Positions 1-6,801 of a stretch of DNA of 20,010 nt are shown here, in pieces. Position 1 is the stretch's first letter, and each line of letters starts with the position of its first letter. The position numbers were made by a program, and so were the translations under genes. The DNA comes from Mayfieldus sp038317345 (GTDB lineage: Bacteria; Actinomycetota; Thermoleophilia; Solirubrobacterales; 70-9), in contig JBBQBH010000052.1 in the NCBI GenBank assembly GCA_038317345.1, positions 1 through 20,010 on the forward strand, in the 5' to 3' direction. The notes under the pieces are model-generated. The model was not told the DNA's origin. It made no database searches and worked only from the letters and a program-made list of their open reading frames with translations.

Positions 1-124
1 ACGTTTGGCCCAGCTCAGCGCGGCGGTCCCGTGCTCTGGGATCCTTCCTTCGCTACTACAACCGACGCAGGCCCCACAGCTCTTTGGGGGACCGGCCGCC
101 GATCAGCCGCGTTCACAACCTCCG

Positions 125-153
125 TGGGCAGGACAGCTAGGTCGCCGTAGAAT
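125..153 (+). promoter_or_regulatory. Candidate leaderless promoter for the acyltransferase operon
   Basis: A TGGGCA hexamer (125-130, four of six matches to TTGACA) and a TAGAAT hexamer (148-153, five of six matches to TATAAT) are separated by exactly 17 bp. Only six bases lie between the -10-like hexamer and the ATG at 160, so transcription would start at or next to the A of the start codon and the mRNA would be leaderless. No Shine-Dalgarno sequence precedes the ATG, which fits. The remainder of 1-159 shows no gene that I can support. Confidence 0.5.
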
Positions 154-159
154 CGCCCC

Positions 160-1113
160 ATGGCGACGACGCTGGCCGACCAGGCCAAGCACAACGGGGG
201 CGGCGGCGAGGCCGATGATGCGGTGCGCGATCGGCGACGCAGCGCACTGCCCACCCCTGTCGGCGGGCTGGTCGGCGACGCGCTGGGCGCGGTCAGAAAG
301 TGGGCCTCGAAGCGCCTCACCGCTGACCTGCACGACCGCGATCCCGACTACCTGCGCGAGATGCTGCCGCTGCTGTGGCTGATCTCGACCTTCTATTTCC
401 GCGGCGAGGTGCGCAACCTCGGCAACATCCCCGAGGACGGGCCCGCGCTGCTGGTCGGCAACCACTCGGGCGGCAACGTGATCCCCGACAGCTTCATCTT
501 CACGCTCGCCTTCTCGACCTATTTCGGGGTCGAGCGACGCTATTTCCAGCTTGCCCACAACCTCGCGGTCGCGTGGCCGGTGATCGGCGATCTGCTGCGC
601 AGGTCCGGGACGATCAGCGCCTCGCCCAAGAATGCCGAGAAGGCGCTCGAGTCCGGCGCCCCGGTGCTCGTCTATCCCGGCGGCGACTGGGAGACCCACC
701 GGCCCAGCTGGGAAGGGGACAAGGTCGACTTCGCCGGCCGCAAGGGCTTCATCCGCCTCGCCCTCGAGGCGGGCGTTCCGATCGTCCCGGTGGTCTCGGT
801 CGGCGGCCAGGAGACCGCGCTCTTCCTCAGCCGCGGCGCCGGCCTTGCCAAGGCGCTGCGGCTCGACAAGCTGTTTCGCCTCAAGGTGCTGCCGATCTCG
901 ATCGCGGCGCCCTGGGGGCTCAACGTCGGCGACTTTCTGGGCCATATCCCGCTGCCGGCCAAGATCACGATCGAGGTGCTGCCCCCGATCGACGTGCGCG
1001 AGGAATTCGGCCCGGATCCCGACCTCGACGAGGTCTATGACCACGTCACAGGACAGATGCAGGACGCCCTCGACGCGTTGGCGGCGGAAAGGCGCTTCCC
1101 GGTGATCGGGTGA
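160..1113 (+). CDS. PlsC-like lysophospholipid/acylglycerol acyltransferase
   Basis: A 317-residue protein of the PlsC-like acyltransferase superfamily, expected to move an acyl chain from acyl-CoA to a lysophospholipid or other glycerol lipid at the membrane face. The motif I block is VGNHSGGNVIPD (about residues 99-110), with candidate catalytic His102. The acidic partner is Asp110, so the spacing is HX7D rather than the classical HX4D. A substrate-binding block, YPGGDWETHRP, starts near residue 172, and a VPIVPVVSVGG block follows near 206. The first 60 residues are charged and Gly-rich, and a hydrophobic stretch (LLPLLWLISTFYF-like) lies near 67-80. The ATG at 160 is preferred because a -10-like hexamer sits six bases upstream. 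The stop overlaps the next gene by four bases. Acceptor specificity cannot be read from the sequence; a diacylglycerol acyltransferase role is possible. Confidence 0.85.
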   Translation: MATTLADQAKHNGGGGEADDAVRDRRRSALPTPVGGLVGDALGAVRKWASKRLTADLHDRDPDYLREMLPLLWLISTFYFRGEVRNLGNIPEDGPALLVGNHSGGNVIPDSFIFTLAFSTYFGVERRYFQLAHNLAVAWPVIGDLLRRSGTISASPKNAEKALESGAPVLVYPGGDWETHRPSWEGDKVDFAGRKGFIRLALEAGVPIVPVVSVGGQETALFLSRGAGLAKALRLDKLFRLKVLPISIAAPWGLNVGDFLGHIPLPAKITIEVLPPIDVREEFGPDPDLDEVYDHVTGQMQDALDALAAERRFPVIG

Positions 1114-1604
1114 GGCTCAACGAATCGGTCCACATCTCGGCGCCGCCCGAGGCCGTCTTCGAATACCTCGCCGATCCGCAGAACTACCTGCGCTTCATGT
1201 CCGGGGTCACCCACTGGGAGGTGATCGGGGACAAGCGGAAGGGCCTCGGCGCCCGCCACCGGATCCTGATCCGGGTCGGCGCCGCCGAGATCGGAGGCCT
1301 GATCGAGATGGTCGAATGGGACGAGCCCTTCGACATCGCCTGGCATTCGGTCACCGGGATTGACCAGCGCGGCCGCTGGCGGATCCGCAAGGAGGACGGC
1401 AATCGCAGCAAAGTCGAGTTCCGCTTCGCCTACGGCGTCATCGGCGGCGGCCCGGCCGGGCTGATAACCGAGTTCGCCTCCGCCCCAACCCTGCGCCGCC
1501 ACATGCGCCGCACCCTGCAGCAGCTGAAGCGCCAGGTCGAGCACGAGCAGCGCCGCGCATTGACCGAGCAGCGCCGCTCCGGGCGCCAGTCCACCGCTGC
1601 CTGA
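1110..1604 (+). CDS. SRPBCC-family (polyketide cyclase/START-like) protein
   Basis: A 164-residue protein that opens with the SRPBCC signature: a beta strand leading into VHISAPPEAVFEYLADPQNY, where a helix-capping Ala-Pro-Pro is followed by VFEYLADP. Alternating strands (WEVIG, HRILIRVG, IEMVEWD, FDIAWHSVTG, SKVEFRFAYG) then build the helix-grip fold, and a basic C-terminal helix (LRRHMRRTLQQLKRQ) closes it. Members of this fold bind hydrophobic ligands in a central cavity; no catalytic residues can be assigned. It begins with GTG inside the stop codon of the acyltransferase (GTGA overlap), so translation is probably coupled and a lipid-related ligand is a reasonable guess. The tail of about 25 residues is Arg/Gln/Glu-rich and probably disordered. 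Confidence 0.75.
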   Translation: MRLNESVHISAPPEAVFEYLADPQNYLRFMSGVTHWEVIGDKRKGLGARHRILIRVGAAEIGGLIEMVEWDEPFDIAWHSVTGIDQRGRWRIRKEDGNRSKVEFRFAYGVIGGGPAGLITEFASAPTLRRHMRRTLQQLKRQVEHEQRRALTEQRRSGRQSTAA

Positions 1605-1627
1605 CCGCTACCCTTAGAAGGTGCGGT
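1604..1627. terminator. Short hairpin between convergent genes
   Basis: ACCGC (1604-1608) pairs with GCGGT (1623-1627). A few further pairs are possible inside, with a loop around TTAGA. The hairpin overlaps the stop codons of the convergent SRPBCC and coiled-coil genes and could end transcription in both directions. There is no T-run on either side and the stem is short, so the call is weak. Confidence 0.25.
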
Positions 1628-2576
1628 AGCCCTTGCGCTGCGAGCCGTCGGCGGCTGCGAGTGCGGCACGGCGGGCACGCTCGGCGGCCGTCTGCACCTG
1701 CTCGTCGGCGGCACGGCGGGCCCGGTCGGAGCGCTCCTGCGCCTGACGCCGAATCTGCTCGGACTCGGTGCGCAACCGGGCCTCGGCGCGGGCCTTGGCC
1801 GCTTCCTCGGCCTCGCGCCCGACCCGCTCGACCAGCTTCTTGACTCGATCCTCGGATTCCTTGCGCACTCGCTCGGTGCCCTCCGCGACGCGCCGCTCGA
1901 CGTCGGCCTCCAGCTCCGCGACACGCTGGTCGGCCTTGCGTTCGGCCTGTTCGGCGCGTCGCACCGCCTCCGCGGCCCGCTGCTCGGCCGCCTCCGCGCG
2001 GCCCCCGGCCTTTTGCTCCGCCGCCCTGGCGCGCTCCGCCGCCTTGCGCTCCGCTGCCTCGCGCCCCTCGAGGGCCGCCTGATCGTGCTGCGCGCTCTCA
2101 GCCTGTAGTCGTTCGGCCGCCTGCTCGGCGAGCTTCGCTCGGGCTTCGGCCTGGGACACCTGCGCCTGCGCCTGCTTCTGGGCCCGCCGCGCGGCCGCGA
2201 TCTGCGTGCGGCCCTGCTCGCTGAAGCGGCGAAGAGTCGCTTGCGCCTTCTGCTTCAGCTCGGCGCGGACCTGGTCGCGGATCCGCTGCTCGACGTCCTG
2301 CGCTTCGCCCACCCGTTCCTCCGCCTTGGCCGCCCGCTCCTCGGCCACGGTCGCCCGCCGGTCCGCCTCGCGGGCCTGCTCCGCCGCCTTGCGGGCCAGG
2401 TCGAGGGCCTTCTGCACCCCTTCATGGGCGTCAAGCTCGGCCTTGCGGGCATCAGCCGCGCGGATTCCTTCGACCGGCCGAAGGACCGGTCGATTGGACG
2501 GCTCGCTCTTCGCCTGGCTCCCCGGCTCGTCCCCCCGAGCCGGCTCCGGCCGCGGAGCGGGCAGGGCATCGCTCAT
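1614..2576 (-). CDS. Ala/Arg/Glu-rich long coiled-coil protein, function unknown
   Basis: A 320-residue protein that I cannot assign to a named family. Residues 1-40 are Pro/Ser-rich and probably disordered. From about residue 42 to 312 the chain is almost free of Gly and Pro and dominated by Ala, Glu, Arg, Lys and Gln, with many AEERAAKAEERV- and AEQKA-type repeats, as expected of one very long helix or coiled coil. The C-terminus is SQRKGYRTF. There is no cysteine, no signal peptide and no membrane segment, so it is probably cytoplasmic and structural, perhaps a scaffold or polar filament; that is inference. The ATG is chosen because TAACTT lies exactly six bases upstream. It is convergent with the SRPBCC gene, with nine bases between them. 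Repetitive composition makes homology searches unreliable. Confidence 0.7.
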   Translation of the reverse strand: MSDALPAPRPEPARGDEPGSQAKSEPSNRPVLRPVEGIRAADARKAELDAHEGVQKALDLARKAAEQAREADRRATVAEERAAKAEERVGEAQDVEQRIRDQVRAELKQKAQATLRRFSEQGRTQIAAARRAQKQAQAQVSQAEARAKLAEQAAERLQAESAQHDQAALEGREAAERKAAERARAAEQKAGGRAEAAEQRAAEAVRRAEQAERKADQRVAELEADVERRVAEGTERVRKESEDRVKKLVERVGREAEEAAKARAEARLRTESEQIRRQAQERSDRARRAADEQVQTAAERARRAALAAADGSQRKGYRTF

Positions 2577-2582
2577 GGCGGC

Positions 2583-2588
2583 AAGTTA
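2583..2588 (-). promoter_or_regulatory. Candidate -10 hexamer, leaderless coiled-coil gene
   Basis: On the minus strand TAACTT (TANNNT pattern) is followed by GCCGCC and then the ATG at 2576, giving a six-base gap. No Shine-Dalgarno sequence is present. I see no good -35 hexamer. Confidence 0.35.
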
Positions 2589-2673
2589 CTAGCCACGGTG
2601 GCCGCCAAAACACGCTTGCAGGGAGAATCGGCGAATTCCTCGCAAGCTGCGAGAACTACGCAGTCCGCCGTGG

Positions 2674-4329
2674 CTAGTCCTGCGACTGCAACTCGCGCTT
2701 TAAGACCTTGCCGGTCGCGTTGCGCGGCAGCTCGTCGAGGAACACGACCTCGCGCGGCACCTTGTAAAGCGCCAGGTTCTTTTTCACGTAGCCCTTGACG
2801 TCGTCCTCCGAGGGCCCGGCGCCGTTGTCGTTCAGGACCACGAAAGCCTTGAGGCGCTGGCCGAATTCCTCGTCGTCGACCCCGATCACTGCGACCTCCG
2901 CGATCTCACCGTGTTCGGCCAGCAGGTCCTCGACCTCGCGCGGGAAGACGTTCTCTCCCCCCGAGACGATCATCTCGTCGTCGCGGCCGGCGACGAACAG
3001 GTGTCCCTCCGGGTCGATGTAGCCGACGTCGCCACTGGAGAGCAGGCCGTCGATCGTCTCCTTTCCGCCGCCGCCGGTGTAGCCCTCGAACGCCGTACCG
3101 CTGCCGACGAAGATGCGACCGGTCTCTCTCGGCGGCAGCTCGTTTCCGTCCTCGTCGAAGATCTTCACGATCGTCCCCCGAGGCGGGCGCCCGGCGGTCC
3201 CCGGCGCCGCTCGCAGATCATCGGGGGTCGCGATCGTGGCGAACGCGACCTCGGTCGAGCCGTAGAGGTTGTAGACGTTGTCCCCGAACAGGTCCATCCA
3301 GCGGATCGCCATCTCACCCGGCAGCGCCGAGCCGCTGACCGCGGTTATGCGCAGCGAGCTGAGGTCGTAGGAGCGCAGCGTCTCCTCGGGCAGCTCGAGG
3401 ATGCGCTGCATCATCACCGGCACCACGGCGAGCACCTGGGCCCGATTCTCCGCCGTGGCGCGCAGCGTCTCCTCGGGATCGAAGCGCCGCCGTAGCACCA
3501 TCGTCGAGCCGGTGGAGAGGCCGACCATGAAGTGCAGAAAGCCCCAGGAGTGAAACATCGGCGCCGCGATCTTCATCGTCTCGCCGCGGCGGTAGGGGAT
3601 GCGATCGAACAGCGAGGCGGCGCCGGTGATCCCGGTCGGGCTGGAGCGCTGCGCCCCCTTCGGCGTCCCGGTGGTGCCCGAAGTAAGGATCACGAAGCGC
3701 GCATCCCGGTCGGGCCGGCTGAGGTCGGAGGGGTCGCCGCGTTCGATCAGGTCCTCGAGGTCATAGCCCCCGGCTTCACCGTTCTCGCGCCAGGCGACGA
3801 TCCTGGTGATGTCCTCCGGGAGACCTTCCAGCAGCCCCGTGAACTCCTCGTCGTAGATCAGCACCTCCGGGCCCTCGCGCTCCATCACCTCGACCAACTG
3901 GCGCCCCGCGAACGCGGTGTTGAGGTAGAGCAGGCTGGCGCCGAGCTTGGCGCAGGCCATCGAGGCGTCGATGAAGCCGCGGTGGTTGCGGCACATGATC
4001 CCCACCCCATCGCCAGCCTCGACGCCGAGGTCGGCGAGCGCGTGGGCGAGGGCGTTGGTGCGCCGATGGACCTGCTGGAAGGTCAGCTCCCCGAGCTCGT
4101 CGCGCGCGGCGATGCCGTCGGGGTCGCGGATCGCGGCCAGCCCGGTGGCGCCGCCCGGAGAAGTGCCCCAATGGATCAGCAACTTGAGCGTGCGCGCCAG
4201 CTTGCCCGGGCCGGCCGGCTCCAGCAGCCCGACCTCTCGCAGCACCTTGAGGTCGAAGAAAGCGTCGGAAATGTGCCCGGCCGGATCGCGCGCTATGTCG
4301 CGTACGGTCGCCGAAACGTCCACGGTCAA
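2674..4329 (-). CDS. Fatty-acyl-CoA ligase (FadD-like, AMP-forming)
   Basis: A 551-residue ANL-superfamily adenylating enzyme that would activate a carboxylic acid, probably a fatty acid, with ATP and join it to CoA. The core motifs are all present: ILTSGTTGTPKG phosphate-binding loop (about 214-225), NLYGSTEVAFA (354-364), the SSGDVGYID adenine/ribose motif (431-439), hinge VAGRDDEMIVSGGENVFP (446-463), and the C-terminal PRNATGK motif with catalytic Lys541. Length is normal for the family. The start is TTG, three bases after the ispF stop codon; a GTG two codons further in is an alternative. The short spacing suggests co-transcription with ispF and the PHP gene. Mycobacteria commonly have cysS downstream of ispF, so this ligase is a different neighbour. 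The exact substrate cannot be deduced. Confidence 0.88.
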   Translation of the reverse strand: MTVDVSATVRDIARDPAGHISDAFFDLKVLREVGLLEPAGPGKLARTLKLLIHWGTSPGGATGLAAIRDPDGIAARDELGELTFQQVHRRTNALAHALADLGVEAGDGVGIMCRNHRGFIDASMACAKLGASLLYLNTAFAGRQLVEVMEREGPEVLIYDEEFTGLLEGLPEDITRIVAWRENGEAGGYDLEDLIERGDPSDLSRPDRDARFVILTSGTTGTPKGAQRSSPTGITGAASLFDRIPYRRGETMKIAAPMFHSWGFLHFMVGLSTGSTMVLRRRFDPEETLRATAENRAQVLAVVPVMMQRILELPEETLRSYDLSSLRITAVSGSALPGEMAIRWMDLFGDNVYNLYGSTEVAFATIATPDDLRAAPGTAGRPPRGTIVKIFDEDGNELPPRETGRIFVGSGTAFEGYTGGGGKETIDGLLSSGDVGYIDPEGHLFVAGRDDEMIVSGGENVFPREVEDLLAEHGEIAEVAVIGVDDEEFGQRLKAFVVLNDNGAGPSEDDVKGYVKKNLALYKVPREVVFLDELPRNATGKVLKRELQSQD

Positions 4330-4332
4330 AGA

Positions 4333-4794
4333 CTATTCGCTCTCCAGGGCGGCTATGGCGATACAGGCGATGCCCTCGCCGCGGCCGATGAACCCCATTC
4401 CCTCGTTGGTGGTCGCCTTGACGCTGACCCGGGCGGAAAGGACCTCGGAGAGATTGCGCTCCATCTCGGCGCGATGGGGCCCGATACGCGGCTGCTCGCA
4501 GATCAGCGTCGCATCGACGTTCAGGACCCGCCCCGAGACCCCCGCCAGCGCGGTGCGAAGCAGATCGAGTGAGTTGGCATCGCGCCAGCGCTCCTCGTCT
4601 TCGGGAAAGAGGCTTCCGATGTCACCGCCACCGCCGGCACCGAGCACGGCGTCGATCACCGCATGGGTGAGGACGTCGGCGTCGGAATGGCCGGCGAGCC
4701 CGCGCTCGTGCTCGATCTCGACCCCGCCGAGCAGCAGGCGCTCGCCCTCGACGAGGCGGTGGCTGTCGTACCCGATCCCGACCGAGACGCTCAT
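4333..4794 (-). CDS. ispF: 2-C-methyl-D-erythritol 2,4-cyclodiphosphate synthase
   Basis: A 153-residue protein matching IspF over its whole length. IspF converts CDP-methylerythritol 2-phosphate to the 2,4-cyclodiphosphate with loss of CMP, the fifth MEP-pathway step, as a homotrimer with active sites at subunit interfaces. The metal-binding motif GIGYDSHR gives Asp10 and His12, and GHSDADVLTHA gives the third ligand, His44. GDIGSLFPED (near 57-66) and the nucleotide-binding VKATTNEGMGFIGRGEGIA motif (about 124-142) are present. Its ATG overlaps the TGA of the PHP gene (ATGA), so translation is probably coupled. ispD, its usual partner, is about 1.3 kb upstream rather than adjacent. Confidence 0.96.
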   Translation of the reverse strand: MSVSVGIGYDSHRLVEGERLLLGGVEIEHERGLAGHSDADVLTHAVIDAVLGAGGGGDIGSLFPEDEERWRDANSLDLLRTALAGVSGRVLNVDATLICEQPRIGPHRAEMERNLSEVLSARVSVKATTNEGMGFIGRGEGIACIAIAALESE

Positions 4795-5648
4795 CGCTCC
4801 CCATCCTCGCGCTTCGGCCCCGGTCCCAGCGGTTCGAGCCGTCGCTGTCGCCGCTCGAAGACGCAGATCTCGCTTACCCCGAGGCTGTCGAGCAGGACCA
4901 ACGCCTGTCCGTACTCGTATCCGATCTGCTCAGGCGAATGCGCGTCGGAAGAGAGCGCGAACGACGCGCCCGCCTCGACGCACATCTCGGCGAAGTCCGC
5001 CGCCGGATAGATCTCGCCGGCGGGCTTACGCAGTCCGGCCGTCGAGACCTCGACCGCGATTCCCGAATCGACGATCGCCTCCACCGCCGTCTCGTAATAG
5101 ACGCGCCGATCGCGGAGCGGGCCGGGTCGTCCCCTGCCCCAGATCTTCACCAGGTCGGGGTGGGCGAGGATGTCGAAGAGGCCGGAGCGAGCGGCGGTCG
5201 CCAGGCCCTCGAAGTAGCATCGCCACACCTGATCGGGGTCGGACTCCTGCGCCCAGACCCCGTACTCGTCCATGTCGACGGCGCGGTCGCCGACGAAGTG
5301 GATCGAGCCGACCACGTAGTCGAAGTCGTGCGCCGCGATCAGCTCCGCCGTCTGCTCCTCGGCCCCGGGGACGTAGTCCATCTCAATGCCGAGCCGCAGC
5401 GGCGTGGAGCGCACGAACTCGCAGTAGGCGGAGAGGTCGTCCGTCGCCAGGGCCTGCCAAAACGGATGACTCCAAAGCTCCAGCGACTGCTCGAACCGGT
5501 AGATGTGCTCGGAGACCCCAAGCTCCTCGATACCCGCGGCCCGCGCCGCCTCCAGGTAGCGCTCGACGTTTTGCTCGGTGAACCAGCGCTCGTACGGCGG
5601 GGTTCGATCCTCGTCCGGCCGTAGGTGCAGGTGATAGTCGGTGAGCAC
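4791..5648 (-). CDS. PHP-domain phosphoesterase, histidinol-phosphatase-like
   Basis: A 285-residue PHP-family protein resembling HisJ/HisK histidinol phosphatases, which remove phosphate from histidinol phosphate in histidine synthesis. Metal-binding motifs appear in the expected order: DYHLHLRPD at the N-terminus, GVSEHIYRF, VVGSIHFV, FDILAHPDLVK and LSSDAHSPEQIG. The frame stays open to a GTG at 5690, but I prefer the GTG at 5648. It puts DYHLHL at residues 4-9 as in relatives, has TAGCCT eight bases upstream, and leaves room for the promoter of the divergent gene at 5703. The stop overlaps the ispF start by four bases. No other his gene is visible, so a different phosphate ester remains possible. 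Confidence 0.82.
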   Translation of the reverse strand: MLTDYHLHLRPDEDRTPPYERWFTEQNVERYLEAARAAGIEELGVSEHIYRFEQSLELWSHPFWQALATDDLSAYCEFVRSTPLRLGIEMDYVPGAEEQTAELIAAHDFDYVVGSIHFVGDRAVDMDEYGVWAQESDPDQVWRCYFEGLATAARSGLFDILAHPDLVKIWGRGRPGPLRDRRVYYETAVEAIVDSGIAVEVSTAGLRKPAGEIYPAADFAEMCVEAGASFALSSDAHSPEQIGYEYGQALVLLDSLGVSEICVFERRQRRLEPLGPGPKREDGER

Positions 5649-5690
5649 GAGGGCGCAGGCTAGCCGCCTCGCGGCGGCAGAGGTGACCAC

Positions 5691-5696
5691 TAAGCT
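5691..5696 (+). promoter_or_regulatory. Candidate -10 hexamer for the 51-residue membrane protein
   Basis: TAAGCT lies exactly six bases before the ATG at 5703, the same geometry as upstream of the genes at 160, 2576 and 12361. No Shine-Dalgarno sequence is present. The -35 region is not convincing. Confidence 0.35.
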
Positions 5697-5702
5697 GCTC
5701 GC

Positions 5703-5858
5703 ATGAGCCTGCCCCGCGAGCTGATCGTGCTCGCTGCCGCCTTCGCCGCCGGCGTCGGGCTGGCCACAGCCCTGGGCGCGATCAACCTCGGCACCGCCTT
5801 CGGAGTCGGGCAGCTCACCTTCGCCGCGGCGCTTGTCTGGGTCCTGCTGCGCTACTAG
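5703..5858 (+). CDS. Small two-helix membrane protein (51 residues)
   Basis: An uninterrupted frame from ATG to TAG encodes 51 residues. After a short polar start (MSLPRE), two hydrophobic segments (about residues 7-26 and 32-49) are separated by a short turn containing Asn28; the protein ends in LLRY. This is the profile of a helical-hairpin membrane protein, but I recognise no family. Support comes from the consistent hydrophobic pattern, a leaderless-type -10 hexamer six bases upstream, and its fit between the divergent PHP gene and the convergent fragment ending at 5871. It is transcribed against the surrounding disA-carD-ispD and PHP-ispF genes. Confidence 0.55.
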   Translation: MSLPRELIVLAAAFAAGVGLATALGAINLGTAFGVGQLTFAAALVWVLLRY

Positions 5859-5870
5859 GCAGGGGACCGC

Positions 5871-6119
5871 TCAGGCAGCAGCCGGCACGCCGTAGCGGGC
5901 CACGACGCGGTCGTAGTTGAGCCGCATCAGCTCGATCACGTCGCGGACATCGGCCTCGTCCTCGATCCGGCGCGCCGCCGGCCCCTCCTTCTCCGGGAAC
6001 ACCGGGTGCTGGACGATCCGCCCCGCCCCCCGCAGCTCCGCCCAGACCTGCTTACCAGGATGGCTATCGCTCTCTTGCCGATGACACGACCCTATAGGCG
6101 TCGAGCCCCCCTCATGCAA
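5871..6119 (-). pseudogene. C-terminal fragment of a luciferase-domain (DUF5519-like) gene
   Basis: The frame can be read from a TTG at 6119 for 82 residues, but only the last 55 or so look like a protein domain: VWAELRGAGRIVQHPVF, then DEADVRDVIELMRLNYDRV. This resembles the C-terminus of the small 'luciferase domain' family (DUF5519-type), where a basic helix, an AGR-x-PHxVLP segment and a final EEDVxxxLxLxRxxYER helix occur in this order. The first 24 residues (HEGGSTPIGSCHRQ and on) lack the expected HxHG and FP motifs and look like out-of-frame sequence. The stretch begins 20 bases after the ispD stop. It is probably the remnant of a truncated gene; a short real protein cannot be excluded. 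The family call is from memory. Confidence 0.4.
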
Positions 6120-6138
6120 GACATGTTTTGGGTAGGAC

Positions 6139-6801
6139 TCAGCGCTCGGCGAGCAGCAGCTCGGCGACCTGGAGGTCCCGCGGCGTGGTCACCTTGATGT
6201 TCTCGGCCGGGGCTTCGTAAAGCAGCACCCGGCCGCCGAGCCGCTCGACCAGCATCGCGTCGTCGGTCGCCTGTGCAAGCAGCTCCGTCGAGGCGAGCGC
6301 CTCGCGAAGCGCATCGGCCCGGAACGCCTGCGGAGTCTGCGCCGCCCAGAGGCTCGAGCGGTCGAGGGTGCGATCGACCTCCATCCCCCGCGCCACCTGC
6401 TTGATCGTGTCGGTCACCGGCGTGGCGGCGACAACCGCGCCGGCTTCAGGGTCGTTCAGCAGATCGTCGATGACCGCGTCTACCAGCTCCTCGGTGACCA
6501 GGGGGCGGGCGGCGTCGTGGACGACGACGAACTCAGCTTCCAGCTGCGCGAAGGCGGCCGCGACCGACTCCGATCGGCTGGCGCCGCCGGCTACCACCTG
6601 CACCCCTTCGCGCTGCAGCTGCGCTTCCTCGCCGGGCGGGACGGCGACGACGATCGGCCCGACCCACCGCGAGGCGCGCAGCGCGTCGAGCGACCAATCC
6701 AGCAGCGGCCGCCCGGCAAGCTCGACCAATGCCTTCGGGCCACCGGCTCCGAGCCTCTCACCGGAGCCGGCGGCCGCGACTATCGCTGCGGCAGAGGCGT
6801 C
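6139..6801 (-). CDS. ispD: 2-C-methyl-D-erythritol 4-phosphate cytidylyltransferase
   Basis: IspD joins MEP and CTP to give CDP-methylerythritol, the third MEP-pathway step. The nucleotide-binding AAAGSGERLGAGGPKAL motif, VVHDAARPLV, ATPVTDTIK, AAQTPQAFRADAL, TDDAMLVERLG and the terminal ENIKVTTPRDL motif all occur in order, and length is normal. The start is a problem. Between the carD stop and the conserved IVAAAGSG there is no ATG, GTG or TTG in frame. Codons upstream read TCT GAC GCC TCT GCC GCA GCG ATA GTC, and the nearest standard start (7077) lies deep inside carD. The coordinate given only marks where the frame leaves carD. A GGAGGAG lies at 6833-6827 within carD. A rare start, an upstream frameshift or a base error are all possible. 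Confidence 0.88.
   Translation of the reverse strand, partial: DASAAAIVAAAGSGERLGAGGPKALVELAGRPLLDWSLDALRASRWVGPIVVAVPPGEEAQLQREGVQVVAGGASRSESVAAAFAQLEAEFVVVHDAARPLVTEELVDAVIDDLLNDPEAGAVVAATPVTDTIKQVARGMEVDRTLDRSSLWAAQTPQAFRADALREALASTELLAQATDDAMLVERLGGRVLLYEAPAENIKVTTPRDLQVAELLLAER

Noticed and set aside
103..1044. 313-codon minus-strand frame opposite the acyltransferase
   Set aside because: It is antisense to a gene with clear family motifs; its Arg/Glu/Gly composition is typical of a GC-rich shadow frame.
3947..5581. 544-codon plus-strand frame across fadD, ispF and PHP genes
   Set aside because: It crosses three well-supported minus-strand genes; Ser/Arg/Pro-rich shadow composition.
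6091..6119. Minus-strand promoter TTGCAT, 17 bases, TATAGG
   Set aside because: The -35 matches only three of six positions and the start would fall inside the luciferase-domain fragment; not strong enough to list.
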